Source: Pseudomonadota bacterium (GTDB taxonomy: Bacteria; Pseudomonadota; Gammaproteobacteria; Burkholderiales; Thiobacillaceae). From it: 5,031 nt of DNA. A program made the translations under genes and the position numbers. Numbering within the stretch: position 1 is the first letter of the stretch; each line of letters starts with the position of its first letter. Shown here one piece after another: positions 1 through 5,031 of this stretch. The stretch covers positions 1 to 5,031 of the forward strand of contig JAJYXA010000363.1 in the NCBI GenBank assembly GCA_021791235.1. The letters are read 5' to 3'. The notes beneath the pieces are model-generated. The model was not told the DNA's origin. It ran no database searches and saw only the letters and a list, made by a program, of their open reading frames with translations.

Positions 1-2
1 AT

Positions 3-95
3 GCGCGCTTTGCGCCGGCGCAAAAGAACGGCCGGCCGGTGCGCGCGCGGGTGCTGATCGAGGTGGTGTACGACTGGGACGGGCGCCCGCGCTAG
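3..95 (+). CDS. TonB-family protein, C-terminal end (5' partial)
   Basis: Reading from position 3 gives 30 residues ending in a TAG at 93-95, and the gene begins before the window. The visible part carries the pattern F-x-PA-x-x-NG-x-PV followed by a hydrophobic strand (VLIEVVY). This pattern is typical of the C-terminal domain of TonB-type energy transducers, which is the periplasmic part that touches outer-membrane receptors and passes on proton-motive energy from ExbB/ExbD. The tail DWDGRPR is short and charged. The gene runs towards the copper operon and is convergent with it. Only this fragment is seen, so the exact subfamily (a true TonB or another protein with a TonB C-terminal domain) cannot be decided. 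The ATG at position 1 is in another frame and soon meets a stop, so it is not a start. Confidence 0.6.
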   Translation, partial: ARFAPAQKNGRPVRARVLIEVVYDWDGRPR

Positions 96-127
96 CCCCT
101 GGGTGGGAGCAGCCAAATGACGCAACG

Positions 128-184
128 GTGGGCTCCGCCCACCCTACGGTCGATGCGAAGGTGGGTAGGGTGGGCGGAGCCCAC
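128..184. repeat. nested inverted repeat, REP-like or two-way terminator
   Basis: Positions 128-147 and 165-184 are exact reverse complements over 20 bp, separated by a 17-nt loop. Each arm is itself a small hairpin: GTGGGC-TCC-GCCCAC on the left (128-142) and GTGGGC-GGA-GCCCAC on the right (170-184). The element lies between two genes that end towards each other (stops at 93-95 and 195-197). This is the usual setting for REP/BIME-type palindromes and for hairpins that stop transcription or protect mRNA ends in both directions. No T-run follows either side, so a classical intrinsic terminator is not shown. I see no RAYT transposase in the window. Confidence 0.75.
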
Positions 185-194
185 GCGGGGGCGC

Positions 195-314
195 TCAAAC
201 TTCGGGGGCGGCGAGGCCTTGCAGGATGGGGCAGTCGGGGCGGTGGTCGCCATGGCGGGTCTGGGCGAGCGCGACCAGGGTGGTGCGCCTGTCGGTCGGC
301 GCGGCGATGTTCAT
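195..314 (-). pseudogene. cueR: internally deleted cueR (copper MerR regulator) remnant
   Basis: This is a 39-codon frame whose ATG (312-314) overlaps the copA stop as ATGA, the arrangement expected for a translationally coupled copA-cueR operon. It opens MNI, as E. coli CueR does, then passes at once to a tail matching the CueR C-terminus: a LVALAQ helix end, HGD, then PDCPIL, aligning with LLALANACPGD-x-x-ADCPII in E. coli CueR. By recalled alignment, roughly residues 5-98 of a protein of about 135 residues are missing. That removes the helix-turn-helix and most of the dimerisation helix. Of the two copper-binding cysteines of E. coli CueR (C112 and C120), the second is present (C28 here). 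The first aligns with Arg20, read from a CGC codon. The product could not bind DNA as CueR does. The reading frame is still open, so a short translated peptide is possible, but a decayed gene is the simpler view. The CueR assignment rests on about 28 aligned residues. Confidence 0.7.
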
Positions 315-2749
315 CGCTTGTCCGCCGCAGGCCGCCAGCGCCTGAGCGTGAGCGCGTTGGTCACCACGCTGACGCTGGAGAACGCCATTGCCGCGCCGGC
401 AATGACCGGGCTCAGGAAACCGAGCGCCGCGAGCGGAATCCCGACCACGTTGTAGATGAAGGCCCAGAACAGGTTCTGGCGGATTTTTGCGTAGGTGCGC
501 CGCGAAATATCGATGGCGTCGGACACCAGCGCCGGGTCGCCGCGCATCAGGGTGATGCCGGCGGTGTGCATGGCGACGTCGCTGCCGGAGGACATGGCGA
601 TGCCGACATCGGCGGCGGCGAGCGCAGGCGCGTCGTTGATGCCGTCGCCGACCATCGCCACCGTGACGCCCGCCGTCTTCAACTGGCCCACGTGGGCGGC
701 CTTGTCGGCCGGCAGCACCTCGGCGAGCACGCGGTCGACGCCGAGCGCCGCCGCTGCCGTCAGCGCCGCGCCGCGGTTGTCGCCGGTGAGCATCACGGTG
801 GCGATGCCCTGGGCCTTGAGCCTGGCCACGCCGGCGGCGGCGCCGGCCCTGGCCGCGTCGCCGAAGGCCAGCAGGCCGAGTATGCGGCGGTCGCCGCCGC
901 GCGCCAGCCACGACACGGTGCGGCCGGCGGCTTCCAGCTCGGTCGCGGCGGCGTCGAGCGCGGCGGTGTCGACGCCGTTTTCCAGCATCAGGCGGCGGTT
1001 GCCGAGCCAATACGTCTCACCCCCCGCCTCGCCGGCAATGCCGCGCCCCGGCAGGGCCTGCTGCGCGTGCGCGGGCCGTGGCGTGACGGAAGCCGCCGCG
1101 GCCTCGGCCAGCACCGCGCGCGCCAGCGGATGCTCGCTGCCCGCCTGCAGCCCGGCGGCAATCGCCAGCACTTCATTTCTGTCGCTGCCATCCGCCGCAT
1201 ACGATTCCACAGGGGCTTCAGTCCCTAGTGGATCGGAGTCCTTTAGGGCCACGCAGGCGGCGACATGCGGCGTGCCGTCGGTGAGGGTGCCGGTCTTGTC
1301 GAACACCACCGTGCTGACTCTGTGCGCCAGTTCCAGCGCTTCGGCGTCCTTGATGAGGATGCCGTGGCGCGCGGCGACGCCGGTGCCGGCCATGATCGCG
1401 GTGGGGGTGGCGAGCCCAAGCGCGCACGGACAGGCGATTACCAGCACCGCCACCGCGTTGAGGATGGCGATTTCGGCGTCGCCGCCCAGCGTCCACCAGG
1501 CGATGAAGGTGGCCAGCGCAATGACCATCACCACCGGCACGAACACCGCGCTGACCTTGTCCACCAGCCGCTGGATCGGCGCCTTGGCGGCCTGCGCGTT
1601 TTCCACCAGGCGGATGATGCGCGCCAGCGTGGTCTCGCCGCCCACCGCCGTGGTGCGCGCGACCAGCACGCCGTGTGCGTTGATCGCGCCGCCTGTCACC
1701 GCGTCGCCCGGCTGCTTGTCGACCGGCAGCGATTCGCCGGTGAGCATGGATTCGTCGACCTGGCTCGACCCTTCGATCACTTCACCGTCCACCGGCACCC
1801 GCTCGCCGGGACGGATCACCACCAGGTCGCCGACGCGGATCGCGTCGATCGGCAGGTCGCGGTCGACGTCATCGAGGCGCACCCGTGCGGTGGCCGGGCG
1901 CAGCGCCTGCAGGGCGCGGATCGCCTCGGTGGTCTGGCGGCGGGCAGCGGCCTCCAGCCACTTGCCGAGCAGCACCAGGCTGATCACCACGGCCGAGGCT
2001 TCGAAATACAGGTGCATGGCGTCGGCGTGCGTGAGCAGCAGATACACGCTCAAGCCATACGCGGCGCTGGTGCCCACCGCCACCAGGAGATCCATGTTGC
2101 CGCTGCCGGCGCGCAGCGCCTTCCAGCCGGCGCGGTAAAAACGCGCGCCGAGCCAGAACTGCACCGGCGTCGCCAGTGCCATTTGCAGCCAGCCCGGCAG
2201 CATCCAGTGCGCACCGTTGAGGCTGCCGACCATGGGGACAGTCAGCGGCAGCGACAGCCCCATCGCCAGTGCCACCGGCCACCAGTCGGGCAGCGCGCGC
2301 GCCGGCGCGGCGGGGGCCTCGCCTGACGGTGCGGGCACCCGCGCGCCGTAACCGGCGCGCTCCACGGCGGCCATCAGCGTGGCCGCCGAGGCACCCTGCG
2401 CCATCTCGACCGTCGCCCGCTCGGTGGCCAGGTTGACGCTGGCCTCGAGCACGCCGGGTACCCTGGCGAGTGCTTTTTCCACCCGCGCCGAACAGCTCGC
2501 GCAGGTCATGCCGGTGATGTCGAGCGTCAAGGATTCGGTCGGCACGCTGAAGCCGGCCTTTTCGATGGCGTGCTGCACCGACGCGATGTCGGCCTCGCCG
2601 GAAACCGTCGCGGTTTCGGTCGCCAGGTTGACCGTGGCGTCGGTCACGCCCGGCACCTGCTTGAGCACTTTTTCCACCCGCGTGGCGCAGCTGGCGCAGG
2701 TCATGCCCTGGATGCCTACGGAGAGCGGACAGGCGTCGGAAGCGTTCAT
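311..2749 (-). CDS. copA: Cu(I)-exporting P1B-type ATPase CopA
   Basis: This inner-membrane pump of 812 residues uses ATP to export Cu(I) from the cytoplasm. Two heavy-metal-binding domains come first, each with GMTCASC (cysteines 18/21 and 83/86). About eight membrane segments follow. The actuator-domain TGES is at 337-340. The membrane metal site CPC is at 440-442. The phosphorylation motif DKTGT starts at Asp484, the P1B His-Pro signature SEHP is at 538-541, and the hinge GDGINDAP is at 701-708. Near the C-terminus, YN in TM7 and MxxSS in TM8 complete the Cu(I) selectivity set (P1B-1). Length and motif order are those of an intact CopA. The ATG at 2747-2749 is chosen because the first metal-binding domain starts right after it and CAGGAA (2755-2760, read on the minus strand) sits at ribosome-binding distance. 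The gene has its own MerR-type promoter upstream and overlaps the cueR remnant downstream. About 19 residues (503-521) after the DKTGT region look like an insertion in the nucleotide-binding domain. A silver-exporting variant cannot be excluded. Confidence 0.97.
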   Translation of the reverse strand: MNASDACPLSVGIQGMTCASCATRVEKVLKQVPGVTDATVNLATETATVSGEADIASVQHAIEKAGFSVPTESLTLDITGMTCASCSARVEKALARVPGVLEASVNLATERATVEMAQGASAATLMAAVERAGYGARVPAPSGEAPAAPARALPDWWPVALAMGLSLPLTVPMVGSLNGAHWMLPGWLQMALATPVQFWLGARFYRAGWKALRAGSGNMDLLVAVGTSAAYGLSVYLLLTHADAMHLYFEASAVVISLVLLGKWLEAAARRQTTEAIRALQALRPATARVRLDDVDRDLPIDAIRVGDLVVIRPGERVPVDGEVIEGSSQVDESMLTGESLPVDKQPGDAVTGGAINAHGVLVARTTAVGGETTLARIIRLVENAQAAKAPIQRLVDKVSAVFVPVVMVIALATFIAWWTLGGDAEIAILNAVAVLVIACPCALGLATPTAIMAGTGVAARHGILIKDAEALELAHRVSTVVFDKTGTLTDGTPHVAACVALKDSDPLGTEAPVESYAADGSDRNEVLAIAAGLQAGSEHPLARAVLAEAAAASVTPRPAHAQQALPGRGIAGEAGGETYWLGNRRLMLENGVDTAALDAAATELEAAGRTVSWLARGGDRRILGLLAFGDAARAGAAAGVARLKAQGIATVMLTGDNRGAALTAAAALGVDRVLAEVLPADKAAHVGQLKTAGVTVAMVGDGINDAPALAAADVGIAMSSGSDVAMHTAGITLMRGDPALVSDAIDISRRTYAKIRQNLFWAFIYNVVGIPLAALGFLSPVIAGAAMAFSSVSVVTNALTLRRWRPAADKR

Positions 2750-2778
2750 GATGGTTCCTGTCTGAAGCGAATGATTTC

Positions 2779-2809
2779 ACTATAAACCTTACCATCGTGG
2801 CAAGGTTAA
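2779..2809 (-). promoter_or_regulatory. copA promoter with CueR/MerR-type operator
   Basis: Read on the minus strand, a -35 element TTAACC (2804-2809) and a -10 element TATAGT (2779-2784) are separated by exactly 19 bp. This is the over-long spacer that MerR-family activators correct by distorting the DNA. A dyad fills the spacer at 2786-2806: ACCTTGCC, five bases, then GGTAAGGT, with one mismatch between the arms. This closely resembles known CueR operators at copA promoters. The predicted transcript would start near 2772, leaving a leader of about 22 nt that contains the ribosome-binding site. The cognate regulator is not encoded intact in this window. Confidence 0.88.
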
Positions 2810-2950
2810 GTGCTTCCGAGCGAATTCATGTCAGGCGGGGCATTAGCGGCAGCGCGCACAGAAATTCTTGGATTATTCCTACGCGGGCCTGCAACGGTTT
2901 CCGGTTGTGGCGCCCTCGGCCGATTTCCCACATGCGCCTCACCGGTGCCG

Positions 2951-2971
2951 GAACATCCGTTCTGGATGTTC
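2951..2971. promoter_or_regulatory. perfect 8-bp-arm dyad, possible operator or small hairpin
   Basis: GAACATCC (2951-2958) and GGATGTTC (2964-2971) are exact reverse complements around a 5-nt centre. The size and the spacing of the half-sites, about one helical turn apart, suit a dimeric regulator. The site lies upstream of the AT-rich patch that probably holds the cytochrome promoter. No T-run follows, so it is not an obvious terminator. No regulator family can be named from this alone. Confidence 0.4.
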
Positions 2972-2993
2972 GTAACCAGTCCACAAAATTTAG

Positions 2994-3023
2994 AGCTAGT
3001 CTACAAGCTAGATATGGTCTACA
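2994..3023. repeat. interleaved short direct repeats upstream of the cytochrome gene
   Basis: AGCTAG occurs at 2994-2999 and 3006-3011, and TCTACA at 3000-3005 and 3018-3023, giving the order AGCTAG-TCTACA-AGCTAG-ATATGG-TCTACA. The stretch sits in the AT-rich part of the gap just before the TAAAAT box. It may be a repeated binding site for a regulator of the + strand gene. Repeats this short can also arise by chance. Confidence 0.35.
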
Positions 3024-3117
3024 TTCATAAAATGGTTGCCGTTGCGTAGGCCGAAACCTGCTCGACTGAAGCACGCTGCCGCGTCCTTTGTCCTCTGCTG
3101 CACGCTGACCTACTGCC

Positions 3118-3208
3118 GGTTCGCAATGCCCTATGCCGGCGGGTCGTACAGGCGTCTCGGGCCAGGGGCCTTTCATTCGAACCGCAAGGGCGGGTCCTGC
3201 GGTTTTTT
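3118..3208 (+). promoter_or_regulatory. leader with competing hairpins, possible attenuator
   Basis: Positions 3118-3128 (GGTTCG-C-AATG) can pair with 3174-3183 (CATTCGAACC) over ten base pairs with one bulged C. The stem can be extended inwards by CCCT (3129-3132) with AGGG (3164-3167). The 3' arm of this stem shares positions 3180-3183 with the 5' arm of the terminator-like hairpin at 3180-3204, so the outer pairs of the two structures exclude one another. This is the usual architecture of a transcription attenuator or riboswitch expression platform. It ends about 40 nt before the cytochrome start codon. No known riboswitch consensus (TPP, FMN, cobalamin, glycine, SAM, c-di-GMP, Mn) was recognised by eye. 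Confidence 0.35.
3180..3208 (+). terminator. intrinsic-terminator-like hairpin in the cytochrome leader
   Basis: AACCGCA (3180-3186) pairs perfectly with TGCGGTT (3198-3204) around an 11-nt loop. A run of six T residues (3203-3208) overlaps and follows the stem. This has the form of a Rho-independent terminator on the + strand. No protein-coding gene ends upstream on this strand, so it would act either within the leader of the cytochrome mRNA or at the end of a short untranslated RNA. Confidence 0.6.
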
Positions 3209-3249
3209 CATTGGCGAAGCAGGCAACGAAACCAAGAGGAGATCTTGAA

Positions 3250-4653
3250 ATGAAGCACAAAACATCAGGAAAGATCGCTGGCGGGCTGGTTCTGGCAGCG
3301 GCTGCCATGGCGAGCGTGGTGACCTTTGCAACGGCGGCCGAGGAGAAGAAATCCAGCTATGCGCCGGTCGATATCAATGAAGATTTCGCCTCAATCATGG
3401 CACGCCTCAAAGGAGAGAAACCGGCAGCCATGCAACGCCAGCGGGCGCTGCTCGAGGCACGTTACGATTTGTCCAACAGGCCTGCTCAAGGCATCAGAAT
3501 GTCTGGCGGCAAGCCGGTCCAGCAAGGCGTCCGCGCCAAATTGCCCAAAGGGGTGACGTGGGACATGCTCGCGCAAACCCCACCTGAGGAGATACGCGAG
3601 AAGGGCTTTTTCCCGGCGGCGTTTTTGCCTTTGCCGCACCCCAAGCACGCCGAAGGCGGCATGGTCTTCCCCGAGTTTCACATCAAGGAAATCAAGAAGC
3701 AGGAAGGCCGCGACCTGACGCGCTTCGATCTTGATTTCGACCTGCCCGACCACTTCTTGCCGGATTTTCCCGCGCCGATCTTTCTGACCACCCGGCCCGA
3801 CCTTGGCGACGTATCGAAAGGCAAGCTGGTGACGATCGACAACTACTACGAACTGTTCAACGGCATCCTGAACCCCAAACAGATCGAGGGGGTGCGATTG
3901 CTGGTGACGCCGTTCCCGCAACAGCAGTTCAACCAGACCGAGGACCGCCGCTCGGAACGCCCCAGCCGTGGCGTGGTCTGCTTCGATTGCCACGCCAACG
4001 GCCACTCGAATGCCTCGACGCATCTGGTGGGCGATATCCGGCCGCAGGCATTCCGTCACCGGATCGACACGCCGTCGCTACGGGGCGTGAATATCCAGCG
4101 CCTGTTCGGCTCGCAGCGCGCGCTGAAAACGGTCGAGGATTTCACCGAGTTCGAGCAGCGCGCCGCCTATTTCGACGGCGACCCGGTGATCGCCACCAAG
4201 AAAGGGGCCAACCCCCTCGAGCGTGGCAGCCAGGTCCACGCGATGGCCGAATTCCAGGAGATTCTGGACTTCCCGCCCGCGCCCAAGCTGGGGGTCGACG
4301 GCAAGCTCGATCCGAAGAAGGCGACGGCCTCCGAGATGCGCGGCCAGGAGCTCTTCTTCGGCAAGGCGAAGTGTGCGAGTTGCCATGCCGCGCCGTACTA
4401 CACCGACAACCTGATGCACAACCTGAAGACCGAACGCTTCTTCAAGCCGCAAATGGTGAACGGGCGCATGGCCAATATGGATGGCCCGATCAAGACCTTC
4501 ACCCTGCGCGGCATCAAGGATTCGCCGCCTTATCTGCACGACGGCCGGTTGCTGACGCTGGAGGATACGGTGGAGTTTTTCAACCTGGTACTCGAAACCA
4601 GGCTGACCGAGGCAGAGAAGCAGGACCTGGTGGCTTTCATGCGCCAGCTTTGA
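3250..4653 (+). CDS. secreted di-heme cytochrome c, CCP/MauG-type
   Basis: This is a 467-residue periplasmic c-type cytochrome, possibly a peroxidase or an electron carrier. It starts with a Sec signal peptide (charged MKHKTSGK, a hydrophobic Ala-rich core, likely cleavage near residue 30 around ATAA-EE). Two heme-binding CxxCH motifs follow: CFDCH at 244-248 and CASCH at 375-379. Each is followed by a related block, TPSLRG..TVEDFTEF at 274-301 and TFTLRG..TLEDTVEF at 416-443. The second contains YLHDGR, typical of di-heme cytochrome c peroxidase/MauG proteins. Met402, Met407 or Met410 could supply an axial heme ligand. The 131-residue spacing of the hemes is close to that of bacterial cytochrome c peroxidases. 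However, about 210 mature residues precede the first heme, far more than in the classical enzymes, and I recognise no domain there. The ATG at 3250 is preferred over an in-frame ATG at 3133 because GAGGAG (3236-3241) lies 8 nt upstream and the signal peptide begins there. Peroxidase activity is not shown by the sequence. Confidence 0.85.
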   Translation: MKHKTSGKIAGGLVLAAAAMASVVTFATAAEEKKSSYAPVDINEDFASIMARLKGEKPAAMQRQRALLEARYDLSNRPAQGIRMSGGKPVQQGVRAKLPKGVTWDMLAQTPPEEIREKGFFPAAFLPLPHPKHAEGGMVFPEFHIKEIKKQEGRDLTRFDLDFDLPDHFLPDFPAPIFLTTRPDLGDVSKGKLVTIDNYYELFNGILNPKQIEGVRLLVTPFPQQQFNQTEDRRSERPSRGVVCFDCHANGHSNASTHLVGDIRPQAFRHRIDTPSLRGVNIQRLFGSQRALKTVEDFTEFEQRAAYFDGDPVIATKKGANPLERGSQVHAMAEFQEILDFPPAPKLGVDGKLDPKKATASEMRGQELFFGKAKCASCHAAPYYTDNLMHNLKTERFFKPQMVNGRMANMDGPIKTFTLRGIKDSPPYLHDGRLLTLEDTVEFFNLVLETRLTEAEKQDLVAFMRQL

Positions 4654-4665
4654 TTCAATCGACAC

Positions 4666-4704
4666 CCCCGTCTTCCGGGGCCCCGGTGAGGTCCATGAAG
4701 ACGG
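4666..4704. terminator. GC-rich hairpins between convergent genes
   Basis: Twelve bases after the cytochrome stop, CCCCG (4666-4670), loop TCTTC and CGGGG (4676-4680) form a tight hairpin. It overlaps a perfect 12-bp palindrome CCGGGGCCCCGG (4675-4686). A wider stem pairs CCGTCTTC (4668-4675) with GAAGACGG (4697-4704). The gap lies between a + strand gene ending at 4653 and a - strand gene ending at 4733, so a hairpin stopping transcription from both sides is plausible. No adjoining T-run is present, so termination is inferred from structure and position only. Confidence 0.45.
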
Positions 4705-4732
4705 TGCAAAACACCTCTCTTTGGTAGCTGCG

Positions 4733-5031
4733 CTAGTTTTTCGGGTTCCGCCTGTTGGGCGTTGAGGCCATCTCAGGCCATGTCCTGGGCAGCAGCACCC
4801 ACATGCGGCCGCGCTGTTTCATGCGGCCGGCGAGTTCGCCTGCCGCGTTGCCGAAGCCCCAGAAGAAATCGGCGCGCACGCCGCCGCGGATGGCGCCGCC
4901 GCTGTCCTGCGCCATCACCAGCCTGTTCAGCGGCAGCGGCGAGTCGGGATGGGTGGTGGCGAGGAAGACCGGTGCGCCGAGCGGAATGAAACGCGGGTCG
5001 ACCGCGATCGAGCGGCCGCCGGTGAGCGGTA
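4733..5031 (-). CDS. mltA: membrane-bound lytic murein transglycosylase A, C-terminal part (5' partial)
   Basis: The visible 98 C-terminal residues end at a TAG (4733-4735), and the gene begins beyond the window. MltA is a lipoprotein on the inner face of the outer membrane that cuts the glycan strands of peptidoglycan to leave 1,6-anhydro-muropeptides. The sequence shows the double-psi-barrel (3D) domain hallmarks in order: TGGRSIAVDPRFIPLG, then PVFL, then AQDSGGAIRG, then RADFFWGFG, then AGELAGRMKQRGRMWVLLP. The Asp of the AQD motif corresponds to the catalytic Asp of the family, and the Asp of RAD is also conserved. A short proline- and asparagine-containing tail follows the last conserved strand. 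The gene is convergent with the cytochrome gene, with 79 bases between them, and no functional tie to it is apparent. Confidence 0.92.
   Translation of the reverse strand, partial: PLTGGRSIAVDPRFIPLGAPVFLATTHPDSPLPLNRLVMAQDSGGAIRGGVRADFFWGFGNAAGELAGRMKQRGRMWVLLPRTWPEMASTPNRRNPKN

Larger units (their letters stand above)
2810..3117. other. intergenic region between divergent genes, no convincing gene
   Basis: About 300 bases separate the copA promoter from the leader of the cytochrome gene. Short open frames exist on both strands (for example 2810-3049 on + and 2826-3308 on -), but they lack recognisable domains, good ribosome-binding sites and consistent codon use. The stretch becomes distinctly AT-rich around 2980-3035, where the cytochrome promoter probably lies. 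TAAAAT at 3028-3033 matches the -10 consensus at five of six bases, but no good -35 is seen 16-18 bp upstream, so the promoter is not placed firmly. The dyad and direct repeats here are listed separately. Confidence 0.5.

Noticed and set aside
1..54. ATG at position 1 as a gene start
   Set aside because: That frame stops at 55-57. The TonB-like C-terminus is in the frame beginning at position 3.
128..2326. Long open frames on the + strand and in other - frames across copA
   Set aside because: These are shadows of the GC-rich copA coding strand: arginine-, alanine- and serine-rich translations without domains.
2951..2962. GAAC-N4-GTTC resembling a Gram-positive type LexA box
   Set aside because: The match lies inside a larger, better dyad, no SOS gene is nearby, and proteobacterial LexA of this kind of organism usually recognises CTGT-N8-ACAG.
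2797..3049. Two overlapping + strand frames of 77 and 79 codons after the copA promoter
   Set aside because: They overlap the MerR-type operator or begin just past it, contain no motif, and have no convincing ribosome-binding site.
3118..3183. GGTTCG and TTCGAACC strings suggesting a tRNA T-arm
   Set aside because: No matching five-pair T-stem, anticodon arm or acceptor stem can be drawn around either string. They pair with each other as a leader stem instead.
3133..3249. In-frame upstream ATG at 3133 extending the cytochrome by 39 residues
   Set aside because: It would put the terminator-like hairpin and leader inside the gene, has no good ribosome-binding site, and would hide the signal peptide, which starts properly at 3250 after GAGGAG.
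2826..3308. 160-codon minus-strand open frame across the intergenic region
   Set aside because: No recognisable domain, no plausible start signal, overlaps the cytochrome start and its leader, and its composition does not resemble the neighbouring genes.

Overview
This is a GC-rich stretch of chromosome, probably from a betaproteobacterium. The gene content and the GTGGGC/GCCCAC-type intergenic palindrome would fit a Thiobacillus- or Nitrosomonadales-like genome, but that placement is a guess. There are no rRNA, tRNA, transposase or CRISPR sequences in it.

Layout: (1) positions 3-95, + strand, the last 30 codons of a TonB-family protein that begins outside the window. (2) 96-194, a gap between convergent genes holding a nested 20-bp perfect inverted repeat (REP-like, possibly a two-way terminator). 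(3) 195-314, - strand, a 39-codon ORF that reads as an internally deleted copper-responsive MerR regulator (CueR). It joins copA by an ATGA stop/start overlap. (4) 311-2749, - strand, an intact 812-residue Cu(I)-exporting P1B-type ATPase (CopA) with two N-terminal CxxC metal-binding domains. (5) 2779-2809, a textbook MerR-family promoter for copA: a -10 and a -35 set 19 bp apart with an ACCTT..AAGGT dyad between them. (6) 2810-3249, about 440 bp without a convincing gene. It holds an 8-bp-arm dyad, an AT-rich patch with interleaved direct repeats, and a leader that can fold into competing antiterminator-like and terminator-like hairpins just before the next gene. (7) 3250-4653, + strand, a secreted di-heme c-type cytochrome of the cytochrome c peroxidase/MauG type with an unusually long N-terminal region. 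(8) 4654-4732, a convergent gap with GC-rich hairpins. (9) 4733-5031, - strand, the C-terminal 98 residues of a lytic transglycosylase A (MltA) that begins outside the window.

How it fits together: copA with a CueR-type operator and a cueR reading frame immediately downstream is a copper-efflux operon in which the regulator would once have controlled its own transcription. Here the operator and pump look intact, while the regulator has lost its DNA-binding and dimerisation parts and one of its two copper-binding cysteines. If the promoter is still regulated, a CueR-like protein must act from elsewhere in the genome. The divergently oriented cytochrome gene is periplasmic and may have its own leader control. 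No functional link to copper can be shown from the sequence. The truncated cueR and the possible attenuator upstream of the cytochrome are the two points most worth following up.
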